In this document: positions 14,521-24,510 of the stretch, one piece after another
Layout of the letters: every line of letters begins with the position of its first letter
How positions within the stretch are numbered: position 1 is the first letter of the stretch
NCBI GenBank assembly: GCA_027029065.1
Contig: JALVGO010000252.1
Location: 1-29,794, forward strand
DNA from: Sulfurovum sp.
GTDB lineage: Bacteria > Campylobacterota > Campylobacteria > Campylobacterales > Sulfurovaceae
Direction of reading: 5' to 3'
DNA: 29,794 bases
The notes under the pieces: model-generated
What the model was told of the DNA's origin: nothing
The model's database searches: none
What the model saw: the letters and a program-made list of their open reading frames with translations, nothing else
Program-made: the position numbers and the translations under genes

Positions 14521-15788
14521 TGCCTATCAACCTTACAGACAAGCACGTTCTTCTTGGTGTTACCGGCAGTATCTCTGCCTACAAAGCGTGTGATCTTGCC
14601 AGAGGGCTTGTCAAAGCCGGTGCACAGGTGCATGTGGTCATGACCCCTTCAGCAGAGCGTTTTGTCTCAGCACTCACTTTTGAGGCACTCACCAGAAACC
14701 CCGTGCTCACCGAAGCGACAGAGAGCTGGAGCAGCACCCTAAATCACATTGAACTGGGAAAGAAGTGTGATGTTTTTGTCATTGCCCCGGCAACTGCCAA
14801 TACCCTCAACAAACTCTCCAAGGGGATTGCAGACAACATTTTACTGCAAACCGCACTCGCCTTTAAAGGGCAGCTCATCGTCGCTCCTGCTGCCAATACA
14901 CAGATGCTTGCCAACCACTACACGGAAGGCTCTTTGAAAATGCTCAAAGTCAACGACATTGAGGTGGTGGAACCGCAAAGCAAAACACTTGCCTGCGGTG
15001 ATGAGGGCAACGGTGCACTTGCTGATCCCGAAGAGATCTTCTTCCATACAGCCAAAGCGCTCTACAAAGATCCGTTCTGGAGTGACAGACGTGTGGTGGT
15101 TACCGGTGGCGGTACCAGAGAGAAGATCGACGAGGTGCGTTACATCAGCAACTACTCTTCAGGGAAGATGGCAAAAGCGATCGCTACTGCACTCTACCTG
15201 CGGGGAGCGGATGTCTGCTACATCACCACCAAAGATACTTCAGGTCTGCCTCAGAGTATCTACATCATCGAAGTCGAAGATGCCGAAGAGATGCTCGACT
15301 ACACAACCGATGCTGTTCGTGTTGCCAAAAAAGGTGTCATGAGTAAAGCCAGTATGAATAGTTCGGAAGCACCTATGCTGATTCAAAAGACCCCATATCT
15401 TTTCATGGTTGCCGCTGTTGCAGACTACAAACCGAAGTTCCCACAGAAGGGAAAACTGAAAAAGAGTATGCTTGGCGACACCTGGGCTCTGGAACTGACA
15501 CAGACACCCGATATTCTCTCATCTCTGAACAAAGACGGCATCTGTACCGTTGCATTCAAGGCTGAAATGGACAGTGACCAGGGGTTGGAAAATGCTAAAG
15601 CACTGCTCAAGCAAAAAGAGGTAGATGCCGTCTGCTACAACCTGCTTGAAGATGCCAAAAGCTTCGGCGGTAACGAGAACGAGATCACCTTTATCACTGC
15701 TGATGAGACGGTACCACTTGGCAGAGCAGACAAAACAACCCTTGCACAGAAGATACTTGACCACGCGAAAGTGCTTGCCGATGACTAA
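14520..15788 (+). CDS. coaBC: Bifunctional phosphopantothenoylcysteine decarboxylase/synthase
   Basis: A 422-residue enzyme for two coenzyme A steps: CTP-dependent joining of cysteine to 4'-phosphopantothenate, then FMN-dependent decarboxylation. The N-terminal flavoprotein CoaC domain (about 1-180) has VTGSISAYKACDLARGL, the active histidine H76 in LNHIELG, APATANTLNKLSKGIADN, PAANTQM in place of the usual PxMN motif, and the substrate-recognition loop with C159 (LACGDEGNGALAD). The CoaB domain (about 188-420) has VVVTGGGTREKIDEVRYISNYSSGKM, VAAVADYKP and the lysine segment KGKLKKS. The start overlaps the glmU stop by one base, so translation is coupled. Confidence 0.93.
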   Translation: MPINLTDKHVLLGVTGSISAYKACDLARGLVKAGAQVHVVMTPSAERFVSALTFEALTRNPVLTEATESWSSTLNHIELGKKCDVFVIAPATANTLNKLSKGIADNILLQTALAFKGQLIVAPAANTQMLANHYTEGSLKMLKVNDIEVVEPQSKTLACGDEGNGALADPEEIFFHTAKALYKDPFWSDRRVVVTGGGTREKIDEVRYISNYSSGKMAKAIATALYLRGADVCYITTKDTSGLPQSIYIIEVEDAEEMLDYTTDAVRVAKKGVMSKASMNSSEAPMLIQKTPYLFMVAAVADYKPKFPQKGKLKKSMLGDTWALELTQTPDILSSLNKDGICTVAFKAEMDSDQGLENAKALLKQKEVDAVCYNLLEDAKSFGGNENEITFITADETVPLGRADKTTLAQKILDHAKVLADD

Positions 15789-16470
15789 AACACCGCTGAA
15801 AAACCTTGCCATCATCATGGACGGAAACGGACGCTGGGCGGCACAGCGCGGTCTTGCCCGTACCAAAGGGCATGAAAAGGGTGCCGAGATCATCAGAGAT
15901 GTGACACACTACTGTGCCAAACATCCGGACATAGAGACTGTGACTTTTTACGCCTTTAGTACCGAGAACTGGAAACGTCCCAAACTTGAAGTGGACTTTC
16001 TTATGCGTCTGCTTGACCGTTACCTGCAAAAAGAGCTTGCCACCTACCAGGAGAACAATGTCAAGTTTCTTGCCATAGGTGACATCAAGGCATTCTCTTC
16101 AAAACTTCAGGAGCGTATCCACAAAACAGAAGAGGCGACACGGCACAATACAGACCTTACCCATGTTCTGGCACTTAACTACGGTGGAAGAGCAGAGATA
16201 ACCCATGCGGTCAACCGTCTGATCGCATCAGGAAAACAGGAGCTGACTGAAGCGGATATCTCAGCGGCACTGCAAACGCCTTACAGCGATATCGACCTGC
16301 TGATCCGCACCAGCGGAGAAGAGCGTGTCTCCAACTATCTGCTCTGGCAGATTTCCTATGCCGAATTCTTCTTTACAGAGACACTTTGGCCCGATTTCAC
16401 TGTGGAAGAGCTCGATGCGATCGTAACAGACTTTCAAAACAGAAACAGACGCTTTGGAGGATTGTCATGA
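15781..16470 (+). CDS. uppS: Undecaprenyl diphosphate synthase
   Basis: A 229-residue cis-prenyltransferase that builds the C55 lipid carrier for cell-wall and surface polysaccharides at the inner face of the membrane. Motifs in order: NLAIIMDGNGRWA (catalytic D14), GHEKGAEIIRD, VTFYAFSTENWKRP, LNYGGRAEI, DIDLLIRTSGEERVSNYLLWQ and YAEFFFTETLWPDF. The ATG lies eight bases inside the end of coaBC. Longer upstream reading only covers coaBC in another frame. The length is typical (222-253 aa). It is the third gene of the overlapping run. Confidence 0.95.
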   Translation: MTKTPLKNLAIIMDGNGRWAAQRGLARTKGHEKGAEIIRDVTHYCAKHPDIETVTFYAFSTENWKRPKLEVDFLMRLLDRYLQKELATYQENNVKFLAIGDIKAFSSKLQERIHKTEEATRHNTDLTHVLALNYGGRAEITHAVNRLIASGKQELTEADISAALQTPYSDIDLLIRTSGEERVSNYLLWQISYAEFFFTETLWPDFTVEELDAIVTDFQNRNRRFGGLS

Positions 16471-17207
16471 CAACAACACTGGCAGTAGCATTACTTGTGT
16501 TCATCTTTGGGACCATGATCGGCTCTTTTTTAAATGTTGTCATCTACCGTATTCCAAAAGGGGAGAATATCGCATTTCCGGCATCCCACTGCCAGCACTG
16601 CAAGACCCCGCTTAAATGGTACCACAACATTCCGCTGTTCTCATGGCTCTTTCTCAAGGGCAAGTGTGCTTTCTGTCATGAGCCCATAGCCAAACAGTAC
16701 CCGATCGTTGAACTGATTACAGGTATTCTGTTTGCCGCACTCTATCTGAAACTGGGACTTGTCTGGTATTTTCCCTTTGTCGCTTTCAGTTTTGCAGCAC
16801 TCTTTGCACTGGTGATGATCGACTTCAAATATATGGCTGTACCTGACAATGTCAACTTTGCTGCCCTGCTCTTTGCTCTTATACAACCCGACTTTCTTCA
16901 TGCTGCCATGTATGCTGCTATTGCAGCAGGCGGGCTCTACCTGATCGGACTGATCTCCTCTTTGATCGCAAGAAAAGAGGCACTGGGCAGTGCTGATGTG
17001 ATCGTTGCAGGCACCATGGGGGCACTGCTTGGCTTCCCCAACTTTTTTGCTGCACTCTTCCTCTCTGCTATTCTTGCTGTCATCCCTTCCCTGATCAACA
17101 GAGAGACCGGAGTACCTTTTGTTCCTTTCCTTGCTATGGCAACCTTTATTGTCTATCTGTACGACACACAGACACTACAGCTGCTGGAGCGCATTATCTA
17201 TGGTTAG
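16467..17207 (+). CDS. pilD: Prepilin peptidase (type IV leader peptidase / methylase)
   Basis: A 246-residue inner-membrane aspartyl protease that cuts and may N-methylate type IV pilin-like precursors. It starts with a membrane helix containing GSFLNVVIYRIPKGE. The cytoplasmic zinc-binding loop has two CxxC pairs (C42/C45 and C67/C70) in front of YPIVELITG. Several membrane helices follow with the two active aspartates, D119 in MIDFKYMAVPD and D177 in GSADVIVAG (a GxGD-like motif with A for the second G). The start (ATG with GGAGG upstream) overlaps uppS by four bases. No pilin or secretion genes are nearby, so it may serve pili or a competence system elsewhere. The zinc-loop form supports methylase function. 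Confidence 0.92.
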   Translation: MTTTLAVALLVFIFGTMIGSFLNVVIYRIPKGENIAFPASHCQHCKTPLKWYHNIPLFSWLFLKGKCAFCHEPIAKQYPIVELITGILFAALYLKLGLVWYFPFVAFSFAALFALVMIDFKYMAVPDNVNFAALLFALIQPDFLHAAMYAAIAAGGLYLIGLISSLIARKEALGSADVIVAGTMGALLGFPNFFAALFLSAILAVIPSLINRETGVPFVPFLAMATFIVYLYDTQTLQLLERIIYG

Positions 17208-18222
17208 TATCAGGGGATATATCTCAACCAATTTCACCAAGTCTTTTTTGACGATCTTTATTCCCTTTTTTCTGATCATCTCCTTGATCTATCTTGTCAA
17301 GATCGCGGCACTGACCGCGCAGATACAGCTGACTTTTGGAGAGCTTTTGAGACTCTATAGCTACTCCATACCTGATATTGTCTTTTATACCCTGCCACTC
17401 TCCTTTGTAACTGCACTTGCGAATGTACTCATCAGGCTCTCTACAGACAATGAGCTTATTGCTTTGTATGCCCTTGGACTGAACGCAAACCGTATTTTAA
17501 GAGGTCTGCTTGTTATCGCCGCACTTTTTTCCCTGCTGCTGCTTGTCATCTCTTTCCTTGCCATGCCCATGAGCAAACAGCTTTACAAATCGTTCAAACA
17601 AGAGAAGAAAGCGGAAGCAAAACTCAATATCACTCCGGGAAAACTCGGACAGAAGTTTGGCGATTACTATATTTACGTCAAAGAAAAAAATGATGACGGG
17701 ACGTTCAAAAACCTTGTCATCTACAACCGAACCAATATCCAAAACGAACAGTTCTTTGCCGCAAAACAGGGAAAGATGAACAGACACGGCAGACAAAGTT
17801 CTCTGCTGCTTGTAAAAGGATACGGCTACACCTACAGCAGCGACGCCCTCCAACAGGCAAAATATGAAACACTTGAAGCATTCGATACCAAACCGCCAAA
17901 GCAGTATCACTTTGAGGACACCCTTGCCTACTGGAGCAAAGCCCCGCAAGAGAGCCGCATCAGACACCGTCTCTACTTTTTTCTTTTTGTAAGTCTTATT
18001 CCCTTGTTGTCTGTATATGTTGTTGCCGCATTCAGTATGATCAACCCCCGCTACCAGTCCAACCATACCTTTATCGTCATCTTTATCACTACACTGGTAC
18101 TCTACCTGTTGGCCTCTTCACTTGAAAAGTGGGGAACCGTTCCTCTGCTTGTGACAGCATTGCTCTTGGTATTCGGTACGGGTATCTATCTTTTTAAAAA
18201 ACAAGTGGCAAGGTACTTCTGA
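17200..18222 (+). CDS. LptF/LptG-family permease of LPS export
   Basis: A 340-residue inner-membrane protein of the YjgP/YjgQ family. With LptB ATPase it extracts lipopolysaccharide from the inner membrane toward LptC and LptA. Three N-terminal membrane helices (about 12-125) include FTKSFLTIFIPFFLIISL, the coupling segment (NELIALYALGLNANRILRGL) and LLLLVISFLAMP. A periplasmic beta-jellyroll region spans about 130-255, and three C-terminal helices run to the end. LptF and LptG are hard to separate by eye, and Campylobacterota carry one of each at different loci. It overlaps the prepilin peptidase gene by eight bases. Confidence 0.88.
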   Translation: MVSIRGYISTNFTKSFLTIFIPFFLIISLIYLVKIAALTAQIQLTFGELLRLYSYSIPDIVFYTLPLSFVTALANVLIRLSTDNELIALYALGLNANRILRGLLVIAALFSLLLLVISFLAMPMSKQLYKSFKQEKKAEAKLNITPGKLGQKFGDYYIYVKEKNDDGTFKNLVIYNRTNIQNEQFFAAKQGKMNRHGRQSSLLLVKGYGYTYSSDALQQAKYETLEAFDTKPPKQYHFEDTLAYWSKAPQESRIRHRLYFFLFVSLIPLLSVYVVAAFSMINPRYQSNHTFIVIFITTLVLYLLASSLEKWGTVPLLVTALLLVFGTGIYLFKKQVARYF

Positions 18223-18947
18223 TGCGTGTCAAGGCAGTTATTGCCTATGACGGCAGTGCTTTCTACGGATTTCAGAGGCAAACCTCTACCCCGCTTACTG
18301 TCACCGGTGTCATCGAAAAAGCACTGCGTACCCTCCAGATAGAGACATCCGTAGTAGGCAGTGGCAGAACCGACAGAGGCGTCCATGCGACAGGACAGGT
18401 GATCCACTTCGATCTGCCAGACTACTGGCATGATCTTGTCAAACTGAAACATATTCTCAACCAAAGACTCTCTGCTGTTTCCATCCGTTCTCTTACTACT
18501 GTTGATGAGACGTTTCATGCACGTTTCGATGCTAAAAAACGCCGCTACCGTTACCTCTTTAAAACAGATCCGCTCAATGTGTTTGAACGCAACTATCTGG
18601 GCTACTACCCCACAGCATTCGACACATACAAACTGACAGAAGCACTCAGGCTGTTTGAAGGGGAACACGACTTTTGCTATTTTCACAAAACAGGTTCCCA
18701 GCCCCATACAACTGTACGCACCATCTTCCGTGCACAATACTACAACTATAGAAACATACATATAGTGACATTTGAAGCAAACGGTTTTCTAAGATCGCAG
18801 GTACGAATGATGGTTGAGGGGAGTATGCAGTATGCACTCGGAAGACTCCCCAAAAAAGCACTGTGTGAACAGATTTCTGCAAAAGGTCAATATCTTACAC
18901 AGCTTGCCCCTGCATCGGGGCTCTATCTGGCAAAGATAGTTTACTGA
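18222..18947 (+). CDS. truA: tRNA pseudouridine(38-40) synthase
   Basis: A 241-residue enzyme that isomerises uridines 38-40 in the tRNA anticodon arm. Family motifs are [16 protein letters not shown], the catalytic aspartate D51 in [40 protein letters not shown] and [17 protein letters not shown]. It is slightly shorter than E. coli TruA (270 aa) but complete. The start shares one base with the preceding stop (TGATG). It closes the six-gene overlapping run, and its last seven bases overlap the end of the converging hybrid kinase gene. I saw no terminator between the two. Confidence 0.94.
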   Translation: MRVKAVIAYDGSAFYGFQRQTSTPLTVTGVIEKALRTLQIETSVVGSGRTDRGVHATGQVIHFDLPDYWHDLVKLKHILNQRLSAVSIRSLTTVDETFHARFDAKKRRYRYLFKTDPLNVFERNYLGYYPTAFDTYKLTEALRLFEGEHDFCYFHKTGSQPHTTVRTIFRAQYYNYRNIHIVTFEANGFLRSQVRMMVEGSMQYALGRLPKKALCEQISAKGQYLTQLAPASGLYLAKIVY

Positions 18948-21900
18948 GCTGCGTTTTTCAGTTTCTCCTTCACATCTGCAGCATCTCCACCCTCTATCAG
19001 TGTTTCACAGCAGAAGTTTACCTTTGAATCCGGCAGAACAATGGCAAACGGAACAGCAGAGGCATCTTTGATGATGTCGCTCATCAAACATCCTGTTTTG
19101 GCAAAGGCTCTTCCTTCAAAGAGTACAAACCGGTACTTCCGTTTCTCAAGTTGGTCAATAAGGTCATCCCCTGAGGATGCTTTATCGACACTGTACCCGA
19201 GATTGAGAAGCATCTTCTCATAAATATCCGCAATCATACCCAATGAGTGGTAGAGAAGGACATCCCGTGATTCCACCTCCTGTACACCTTCATCGGTACT
19301 CTCCTCTTCTTTGGAAGCATCCACAGCAATATCCAGCTGCTCCGGAGGCAGAATATTTGGTGTCTCATCCTCACTTTTTTCCTTCTCTTCTTCTTGGGTA
19401 CGAGGCTGTTTCTGAACACGTTTTGGGAAATACTCCTGCAGAAGCACATTGAATTTTTCCAGATCGATCGGTTTGGAGAGATAGTTGTCCATACCCTCCT
19501 CCATATACTTTTCCCTGTCACCGGAGAGGGCATTGGCTGTCAGTGCAACAATAGGAATATGGTGTTTCCTGTTCTTCTCTTCATACTCGATGATTTTGTG
19601 TGTCGCTTCTATCCCTCCCATCACTGGCATCTGAACATCCATAAAGATCATATCGTAGTCGTTTTGCATACGAAGGTCGAGTGCCTCCTGTCCATTGCCT
19701 GCCAGTGTCACATTGATCCCGAGTGACCCAAGTACATTTTTGATCAGTCTCTGGTTAATACTGTTATCTTCCGCAACCAAAATATTGAGACCGTCAAATG
19801 TAATCTTTTGTGCTTTCTCTGCCGCTTTCGAAGAGGTACGTATCTCTTTGTCATAGACAACCTCCAGAGATTTGAGCGTTTTTGTCAGATTCAACGGTTT
19901 GTAAAGTACCCTGTCAATACGTTCAAGCAGCGGTTCTATCAGCTTCTTCCTGTCCGGAGCGACAATAAGCACAACTTTGCACGGAAGCGCAAGATACTTT
20001 TCAAGCTCTCCTTTTCTCTGATAGTGGGCATAATTGATATAGAGGATATCCGGAAGTTCACTCTCCTGCATCTGTAGAATCTTCTGGTCATCATAGAATT
20101 CAAAGAGTGCTCCGGTATAGAGTACATATCGCTCCAGATTCTTCGCTATCGCTCTCTCATGGGCATCATTACCGGTCAGCAGTCCTACCTTGAAACCGAC
20201 CATATTGATCACTTTTCTCGGTGCACTCTCTTTAGCCTTCTCAAGTGTCAGACTGAAGAAGAATGTAGAGCCTTTGCCCTCTTCACTCTCAATATCAAGC
20301 TCACCGCCCATGAATGAAACCAGTTTACCTGAAATAGCAAGTCCAAGTCCCGTACCTCCGAACTTTCTGCTTGTCGATACATCCGCCTGGGAAAATGCTT
20401 CGAAAATTTTGTTTCTCTGGCTTGGTGAGATACCGATACCTGTATCTGATACCGCAAACTTGACAGTCACATAGTCATTGCTCTCGGCAACCTTTTCTAT
20501 CGAAACATCTACTGAGCCTTTTGCTTTTGTGAACTTGATAGCATTACTGATAAGGTTGACAATGACCTGCGATATTTTGGTCGGGTCACCCATCACCTTG
20601 CTCGGCAGATCAGGATCGACATAGACTCCCAGTTCAATACTCTTCTCTGCCGCTTTCGCACCGTAGGACTCAATAGAGGATTCAAACTGGGTAACCGGAT
20701 CGAATTCGATATGTTCAAGTTCAATCTTGTCCGCTTTGATCTTGGAGAGATCGAGTATGTCATTCACGATCGTCAGAAGATTGTCCGAACTGTTCTCGAT
20801 AACCTGAATGAACTCTCTTTGCTCTTCATCGAGGTTGGAGTCTTTCAACAACTGCGTAAATCCGACAATCCCATTGAGCGGCGTCCGGATTTCATGGGAC
20901 ATATTGGCAAGGAAAAGGTCTTTAGCCTGGTTTGCTGCCCGTATGGTATCGACAAGGAAACGGTAGATGCCGTTTGTATCCCGACGGTCAATCAGACGCT
21001 GCAGCTCTCTTTGCTGCTCTTTATCCAGTACCGCCTCGATATCTTTAAGCGTATCCTCAAAAAGCTTGCGGTCTTTGGTCATATTGTAGTAAAGCACCAG
21101 CAGAATCACAAGAATAACCAGTGCAAAAAGCCCCCAAAGTGCATACTGCATCAGTTCTGATTTCCAGACTTCCGCATTGGCATCTACCTTTTTATGCGCC
21201 TTATTGAGCAATTTATGCTGTGACTCCAGCAAATACTGCTGTTTTTCAGTACTCTGCTTGATCCAGGCTTTTGGAGAAACGGTATACTTTCCGTCTTTTG
21301 CCCCATACAGTATCTGCACACGTTCACGGCTTCCAATGTGGCTGTATGCTGTATCGGAGATGATCTCTCTTAGCTCTTTTCGCAATGTTGCATCCGACAG
21401 TCCCTTGAGCGAAGGCAGTACATCATGCAGCAGCAGTGTATCCCAAACCTTCAGGTCATCATCCTTCATCGGGTAGTGCCCATTCAGGACAAAGAGAATA
21501 CCGGTATCTTCAAGCACACTGTTGCCTTTGAGATCCGTATAGGCACCCAGCATATCCAGATACTCTTTGATCGTACCTTCCTGTTTTGCCGCCACGATCT
21601 TTATAGCACCGCTCAATGCCTTGAATATCTCCTGATGGTAGGTTGTATAAAAGGTGTCACGGTAGTCTGAACTGAGTGTATCAATGCTGTTTCTTACCTT
21701 TTTCAAACTTTTCTCAATCAGTGACAGACGGCTTGTAAATATCCCAAATGCCGGATGCCCCTGAACATACGCAGTGAGTTCCCCAAGTTTGCTGTCAACA
21801 CTTTCACGGCTTATCTCAAGTGTCTCTTTTCCTTTTCTGCCGTGACTTCCCATAAAGTTTGCCGAAGCAATACGCTCTTTGGATATGGCACTGATCGTCT

Positions 21901-22057
21901 CATCAAGGAGATCGACAAGATGGATCTCCTTTCTGCTCTCGACCGCTTTCTGATATGTTTGAAACGCACCGTAGGTCTGATAGGAGATCATCCCCAGCGC
22001 TACGATCACAAGCAGCATCAGAAAAGAAAAAATATTTTTATTGTTTAGCCATCTCAT
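18941..22057 (-). CDS. Hybrid histidine kinase with periplasmic NIT-like sensor (kinase 1)
   Basis: A 1038-residue inner-membrane phosphorelay kinase. A membrane helix (about 9-28) is followed by a 275-residue all-helical periplasmic region starting with the NIT-type motif [13 protein letters not shown]. The second membrane helix is at about 305-325. HisKA has H388 in [12 protein letters not shown]. HATPase has [17 protein letters not shown] and [11 protein letters not shown] pseudo-receiver (about 615-735) has no phospho-aspartate. A full receiver (about 755-878) has D807 in FMDVQMP, T840 and K862. An acidic linker precedes a second degenerate receiver (931-1038) with E981 at the phospho-site and cysteines C990, C1016 and C1017. 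AAAGGA lies five bases before ATG. It is last in the transcript A1-A2-B-C-kinase. The ligand may be nitrate or nitrite, by family analogy only. No HPt protein or regulator is adjacent. Confidence 0.85.
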   Translation of the reverse strand: MRWLNNKNIFSFLMLLVIVALGMISYQTYGAFQTYQKAVESRKEIHLVDLLDETISAISKERIASANFMGSHGRKGKETLEISRESVDSKLGELTAYVQGHPAFGIFTSRLSLIEKSLKKVRNSIDTLSSDYRDTFYTTYHQEIFKALSGAIKIVAAKQEGTIKEYLDMLGAYTDLKGNSVLEDTGILFVLNGHYPMKDDDLKVWDTLLLHDVLPSLKGLSDATLRKELREIISDTAYSHIGSRERVQILYGAKDGKYTVSPKAWIKQSTEKQQYLLESQHKLLNKAHKKVDANAEVWKSELMQYALWGLFALVILVILLVLYYNMTKDRKLFEDTLKDIEAVLDKEQQRELQRLIDRRDTNGIYRFLVDTIRAANQAKDLFLANMSHEIRTPLNGIVGFTQLLKDSNLDEEQREFIQVIENSSDNLLTIVNDILDLSKIKADKIELEHIEFDPVTQFESSIESYGAKAAEKSIELGVYVDPDLPSKVMGDPTKISQVIVNLISNAIKFTKAKGSVDVSIEKVAESNDYVTVKFAVSDTGIGISPSQRNKIFEAFSQADVSTSRKFGGTGLGLAISGKLVSFMGGELDIESEEGKGSTFFFSLTLEKAKESAPRKVINMVGFKVGLLTGNDAHERAIAKNLERYVLYTGALFEFYDDQKILQMQESELPDILYINYAHYQRKGELEKYLALPCKVVLIVAPDRKKLIEPLLERIDRVLYKPLNLTKTLKSLEVVYDKEIRTSSKAAEKAQKITFDGLNILVAEDNSINQRLIKNVLGSLGINVTLAGNGQEALDLRMQNDYDMIFMDVQMPVMGGIEATHKIIEYEEKNRKHHIPIVALTANALSGDREKYMEEGMDNYLSKPIDLEKFNVLLQEYFPKRVQKQPRTQEEEKEKSEDETPNILPPEQLDIAVDASKEEESTDEGVQEVESRDVLLYHSLGMIADIYEKMLLNLGYSVDKASSGDDLIDQLEKRKYRFVLFEGRAFAKTGCLMSDIIKDASAVPFAIVLPDSKVNFCCETLIEGGDAADVKEKLKNAAQ

Positions 22058-22066
22058 CTCTATCCT

Positions 22067-22870
22067 TTACTGATTTTGGTTGTGATACAGTGCAATCTTC
22101 AATATCTGGCTCTCCAGATAGTCTGTTGAAAGTATCATGAGTTTTGGAATAAAAAGTGCTTCCGATTTTTTAAAAAAGCCGCCATTGACTTCCCACGCCT
22201 GTATCACATGCTGTTTTACAGATACAAGTTCATCTGTGTAGCGATACGCTTTGATCTTTTGCAAACGGCTGTTGAATGCCGTGATCGCTTTTTGCATCTG
22301 TTCACGGTTTGTTGTATTGTCAAAACCGGTGTGCAGTGCCATATAGTATTTCATCATGCGTTCGAGCAGATACTCCATCTGTTTGGTCACCATCAGCATT
22401 TTCTCTTCCTGTGTAAACCGGTACATATGTGCGGCCGCAATCGAATCAGCCCCTTCAAGCAGTGTTTCACTGTAGTCAAGCATCAGGACTGCTTTCTCAC
22501 TGTCAAGCGGCTCGGTCAAAATGTGTGCAATCTGATCTTTGCTGTAAGCAAGAAACTCCAAAACATCCTTGGTATCTTTGTCTTTTGTTGTTGCAGCAAT
22601 GGTATCGAGATTGCTGCTGAGTTCGACAAGCAAACCTTTCAGTTCATTTTTTACCTTCTCGCGGTAAGGTGCCTTGAACATAAAAAGGTACTCTTTGACG
22701 ATCTTTTGACTCAAAAAACGGAGATTTTCCGTCGCTTCTAGAATCGCAATGTCTCCCCGCGTCGCAAAAATATTTTTCTTTGCATCCTCCTGCGGTGTAT
22801 TTTGCTCAAATGCCTGCAGTTCCGGTAAAAACAGCACCAACACTAGACACACATACAGAACCTTTTTCAT
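22067..22870 (-). CDS. Exported degenerate PilJ/NarX-type helical protein (type C)
   Basis: A 267-residue protein with a Sec signal peptide (MKKVLYVCLVLVLFLPELQA), predicted periplasmic and all alpha-helical. It aligns in outline with the type B protein upstream: a first helix ATENLRFLSQKIVKEYLF (47-63), a central SETLLEGADSIAAAHMY, and a second unit with LLERMMKYYMALHTG. However, the P-box residues AGKQRM are lost in both units, leaving only SQK in the first. It probably no longer binds the ligand of its relatives and may be an adaptor to the kinase encoded nine bases downstream. The ribosome site is AGGAG. A paralogue lies at 28865-29683 beside the second kinase. Confidence 0.75.
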   Translation of the reverse strand: MKKVLYVCLVLVLFLPELQAFEQNTPQEDAKKNIFATRGDIAILEATENLRFLSQKIVKEYLFMFKAPYREKVKNELKGLLVELSSNLDTIAATTKDKDTKDVLEFLAYSKDQIAHILTEPLDSEKAVLMLDYSETLLEGADSIAAAHMYRFTQEEKMLMVTKQMEYLLERMMKYYMALHTGFDNTTNREQMQKAITAFNSRLQKIKAYRYTDELVSVKQHVIQAWEVNGGFFKKSEALFIPKLMILSTDYLESQILKIALYHNQNQ

Positions 22871-22981
22871 GATGGCTCCTTCTATTTGTAAAGATCAACA
22901 TACATTGCCGTGATCTGGTTCATCTTCTTGGTAATGTCATCGGTCGTGTTAAATACGATCAGCGGCAGTCCGCCCTTTTCA
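22855..22981. repeat. Copy 1 of a 127-bp identical direct repeat
   Basis: These bases, the last third-codon block of gene B, the B-C gap and the first five codons of gene C, are identical to 29668-29794 (offset 6813) with no mismatch. The match continues to the window edge, so its full length is unknown. Left of 22855 the sequences differ at once. Confidence 0.95.
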
Positions 22982-23712
22982 ATATTGAGATAGAACTTGT
23001 AGACAATCTTCCACAATCTGTCGATATCGTGCAGTTTTCTGTTGATCTCCGGTGTATTTTTCGGGTTTGCCATCAGGGCTTTGTGTGCCTGGCTGAAAGC
23101 TTTGACCGCTGCTTTCATCTGATCGACGGTATTTTTATCTTTAATCCCTGCCTGGTAAGCAATATAGTATTTGGCAATACGCTGTGCCAGCATACGCTGT
23201 TTACCCGCTTTTCCGACAACTGCCGACTCTTTGACTTTAACTTTCTCTTTGAGTGAATCCACCACATACTGGCTTCCTTCCAGCATCGATTCACTCAGGT
23301 CGATAATCAGCTGAGCGTTATCCAGACTGTAAGGTTCGTTTGCTGTCGATTTGAAATCTTCGATACTCAGCTGTACGAATGCCAGCAGGTTCTGGATTTC
23401 GGGATCATTGATCGAATCTACTAGACGTTTATGGATCTTCACCATCTCTTCCATCGATGCTTTCATCTGTTTTTTCGCTTTGGAAACAGCTACTTTCTCT
23501 CCTGCATAGAGGTAGTCTTTGGCAATTCTCTGGGAGAGCATACGCTGTTTCCCTGCCACATCGATCAGTTCAACCATATCGGCTACCACCGCTTTGTTGG
23601 TAACAATACCGCTTTGTGGTGCGTTCTCTTCTGCATAGAGTGCATTCCCTCCTGCCATCACTGCCATCACTGCCGCTGCCAATCCCGCTTTTTTTATCCA
23701 CTCTCTTCTCAT
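22882..23712 (-). CDS. Exported double PilJ/NarX-type sensor protein (type B)
   Basis: A 276-residue protein with a signal peptide (hydrophobic 10-22, likely cut after NALYA). The mature part is all helical and holds two tandem PilJ N-terminal-type units, each opened by a P-box: VAGKQRMLSQRIAKDYL (52-68) and KAGKQRMLAQRIAKYYI (168-184). In NarX, NarQ and PilJ-type chemoreceptors this helix forms the nitrate/nitrite site at a dimer interface. There is no membrane anchor or signalling domain, so it should act as a free periplasmic receptor or scaffold. It sits 11 bases before gene C and 12 bases after A2. A second copy, at least nearly identical at its 3' end, starts at the right edge of the window. 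Confidence 0.8.
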   Translation of the reverse strand: MRREWIKKAGLAAAVMAVMAGGNALYAEENAPQSGIVTNKAVVADMVELIDVAGKQRMLSQRIAKDYLYAGEKVAVSKAKKQMKASMEEMVKIHKRLVDSINDPEIQNLLAFVQLSIEDFKSTANEPYSLDNAQLIIDLSESMLEGSQYVVDSLKEKVKVKESAVVGKAGKQRMLAQRIAKYYIAYQAGIKDKNTVDQMKAAVKAFSQAHKALMANPKNTPEINRKLHDIDRLWKIVYKFYLNIEKGGLPLIVFNTTDDITKKMNQITAMYVDLYK

Positions 23713-23724
23713 CTTCTCTCTCCT

Positions 23725-24510
23725 TTATTTTGATTCTTCTGTAACATAGATTTCTGTAACCTGATTCATATTCTTGAGTATATCATCAGACTTTTTGTAA
23801 ATCAGGCTTGGCACAAACTTCGACTTGGAGCGGTTCATCATCTCGAAGAACATGAGCGCACGCTTCACTTTTGCCAACAGTTTCTTTGTCTCATCGGTAT
23901 TTATATCCGCTTTTTCAAGCGTCTCATGGGACTGCTTGAAAAGGTTGAGTGCATCATCCAATTTCTGTTTAAACTCCGGATCATTCACACCCCATACTTT
24001 CAGCATATACAGACTTGCCATCCTTTGGGAGAGCATCCTCTGACGCCCTGCAATATTGACAAGTTCTCCTGATGCTTTTCCTGAAGCTTTTGCAAACATC
24101 TTTGTCGCTTTGTCAGAGGCCTTCAGCAGCGCTTCGAGTTTTTGCTGCAGAGTACCTGCTTTTTGCACATCGGGCGTCTCTTGCAGCATCGTTTTAAGCG
24201 GTGTCCACATTTGTTCCACTTCGGCAAGCGCCTCTTTTGTCGCACCGTCTTTTGCATATGCCTGCAGTGACTTTAGATGATCGCCAAACGCACTTACCGT
24301 GGATGCTAGATCCTTTTTGGGATCACCAAAGGTATTACCCATCCCCACCATAGCATAATCTTTAAGAATACGCTGTGTATACATCCGCTGTTTGCCTGCA
24401 ATGTTGATTGCCGATGCATCATTGGCGATCTCGACTGCCCAAAGGCTGCCTAAAAACAGGGAGGATGCCACCATCCCTTTTAGTAGTCTATGTCTCTTTT
24501 TTTTCATCAT
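23725..24510 (-). CDS. Exported double PilJ/NarX-type sensor protein (type A2)
   Basis: A 261-residue predicted periplasmic protein. A basic start and hydrophobic 13-25 form a signal peptide ending near SLWA. Two P-boxes are well kept: INIAGKQRMYTQRILKDYAM (36-54) and VNIAGRQRMLSQRMASLYML (151-170). These match the canonical NarX/PilJ pattern closely. The C-terminal half adds a conserved FFEMMNRSKSKFVPSLIYKKSDDILKNMNQ segment shared with A1. It is a tandem paralogue of A1, and its ATG overlaps the A1 stop by one base. It is inferred to bind a small anion such as nitrate or nitrite. That is family analogy, not shown here. Confidence 0.8.
   Translation of the reverse strand: MMKKKRHRLLKGMVASSLFLGSLWAVEIANDASAINIAGKQRMYTQRILKDYAMVGMGNTFGDPKKDLASTVSAFGDHLKSLQAYAKDGATKEALAEVEQMWTPLKTMLQETPDVQKAGTLQQKLEALLKASDKATKMFAKASGKASGELVNIAGRQRMLSQRMASLYMLKVWGVNDPEFKQKLDDALNLFKQSHETLEKADINTDETKKLLAKVKRALMFFEMMNRSKSKFVPSLIYKKSDDILKNMNQVTEIYVTEESK

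Noticed and set aside
16467..17207. Type IV pilus gene cluster
   Set aside because: Only the prepilin peptidase is present, inside a housekeeping run. The PilJ-type proteins at 22067-25289 are named after a domain and do not show pilus genes.
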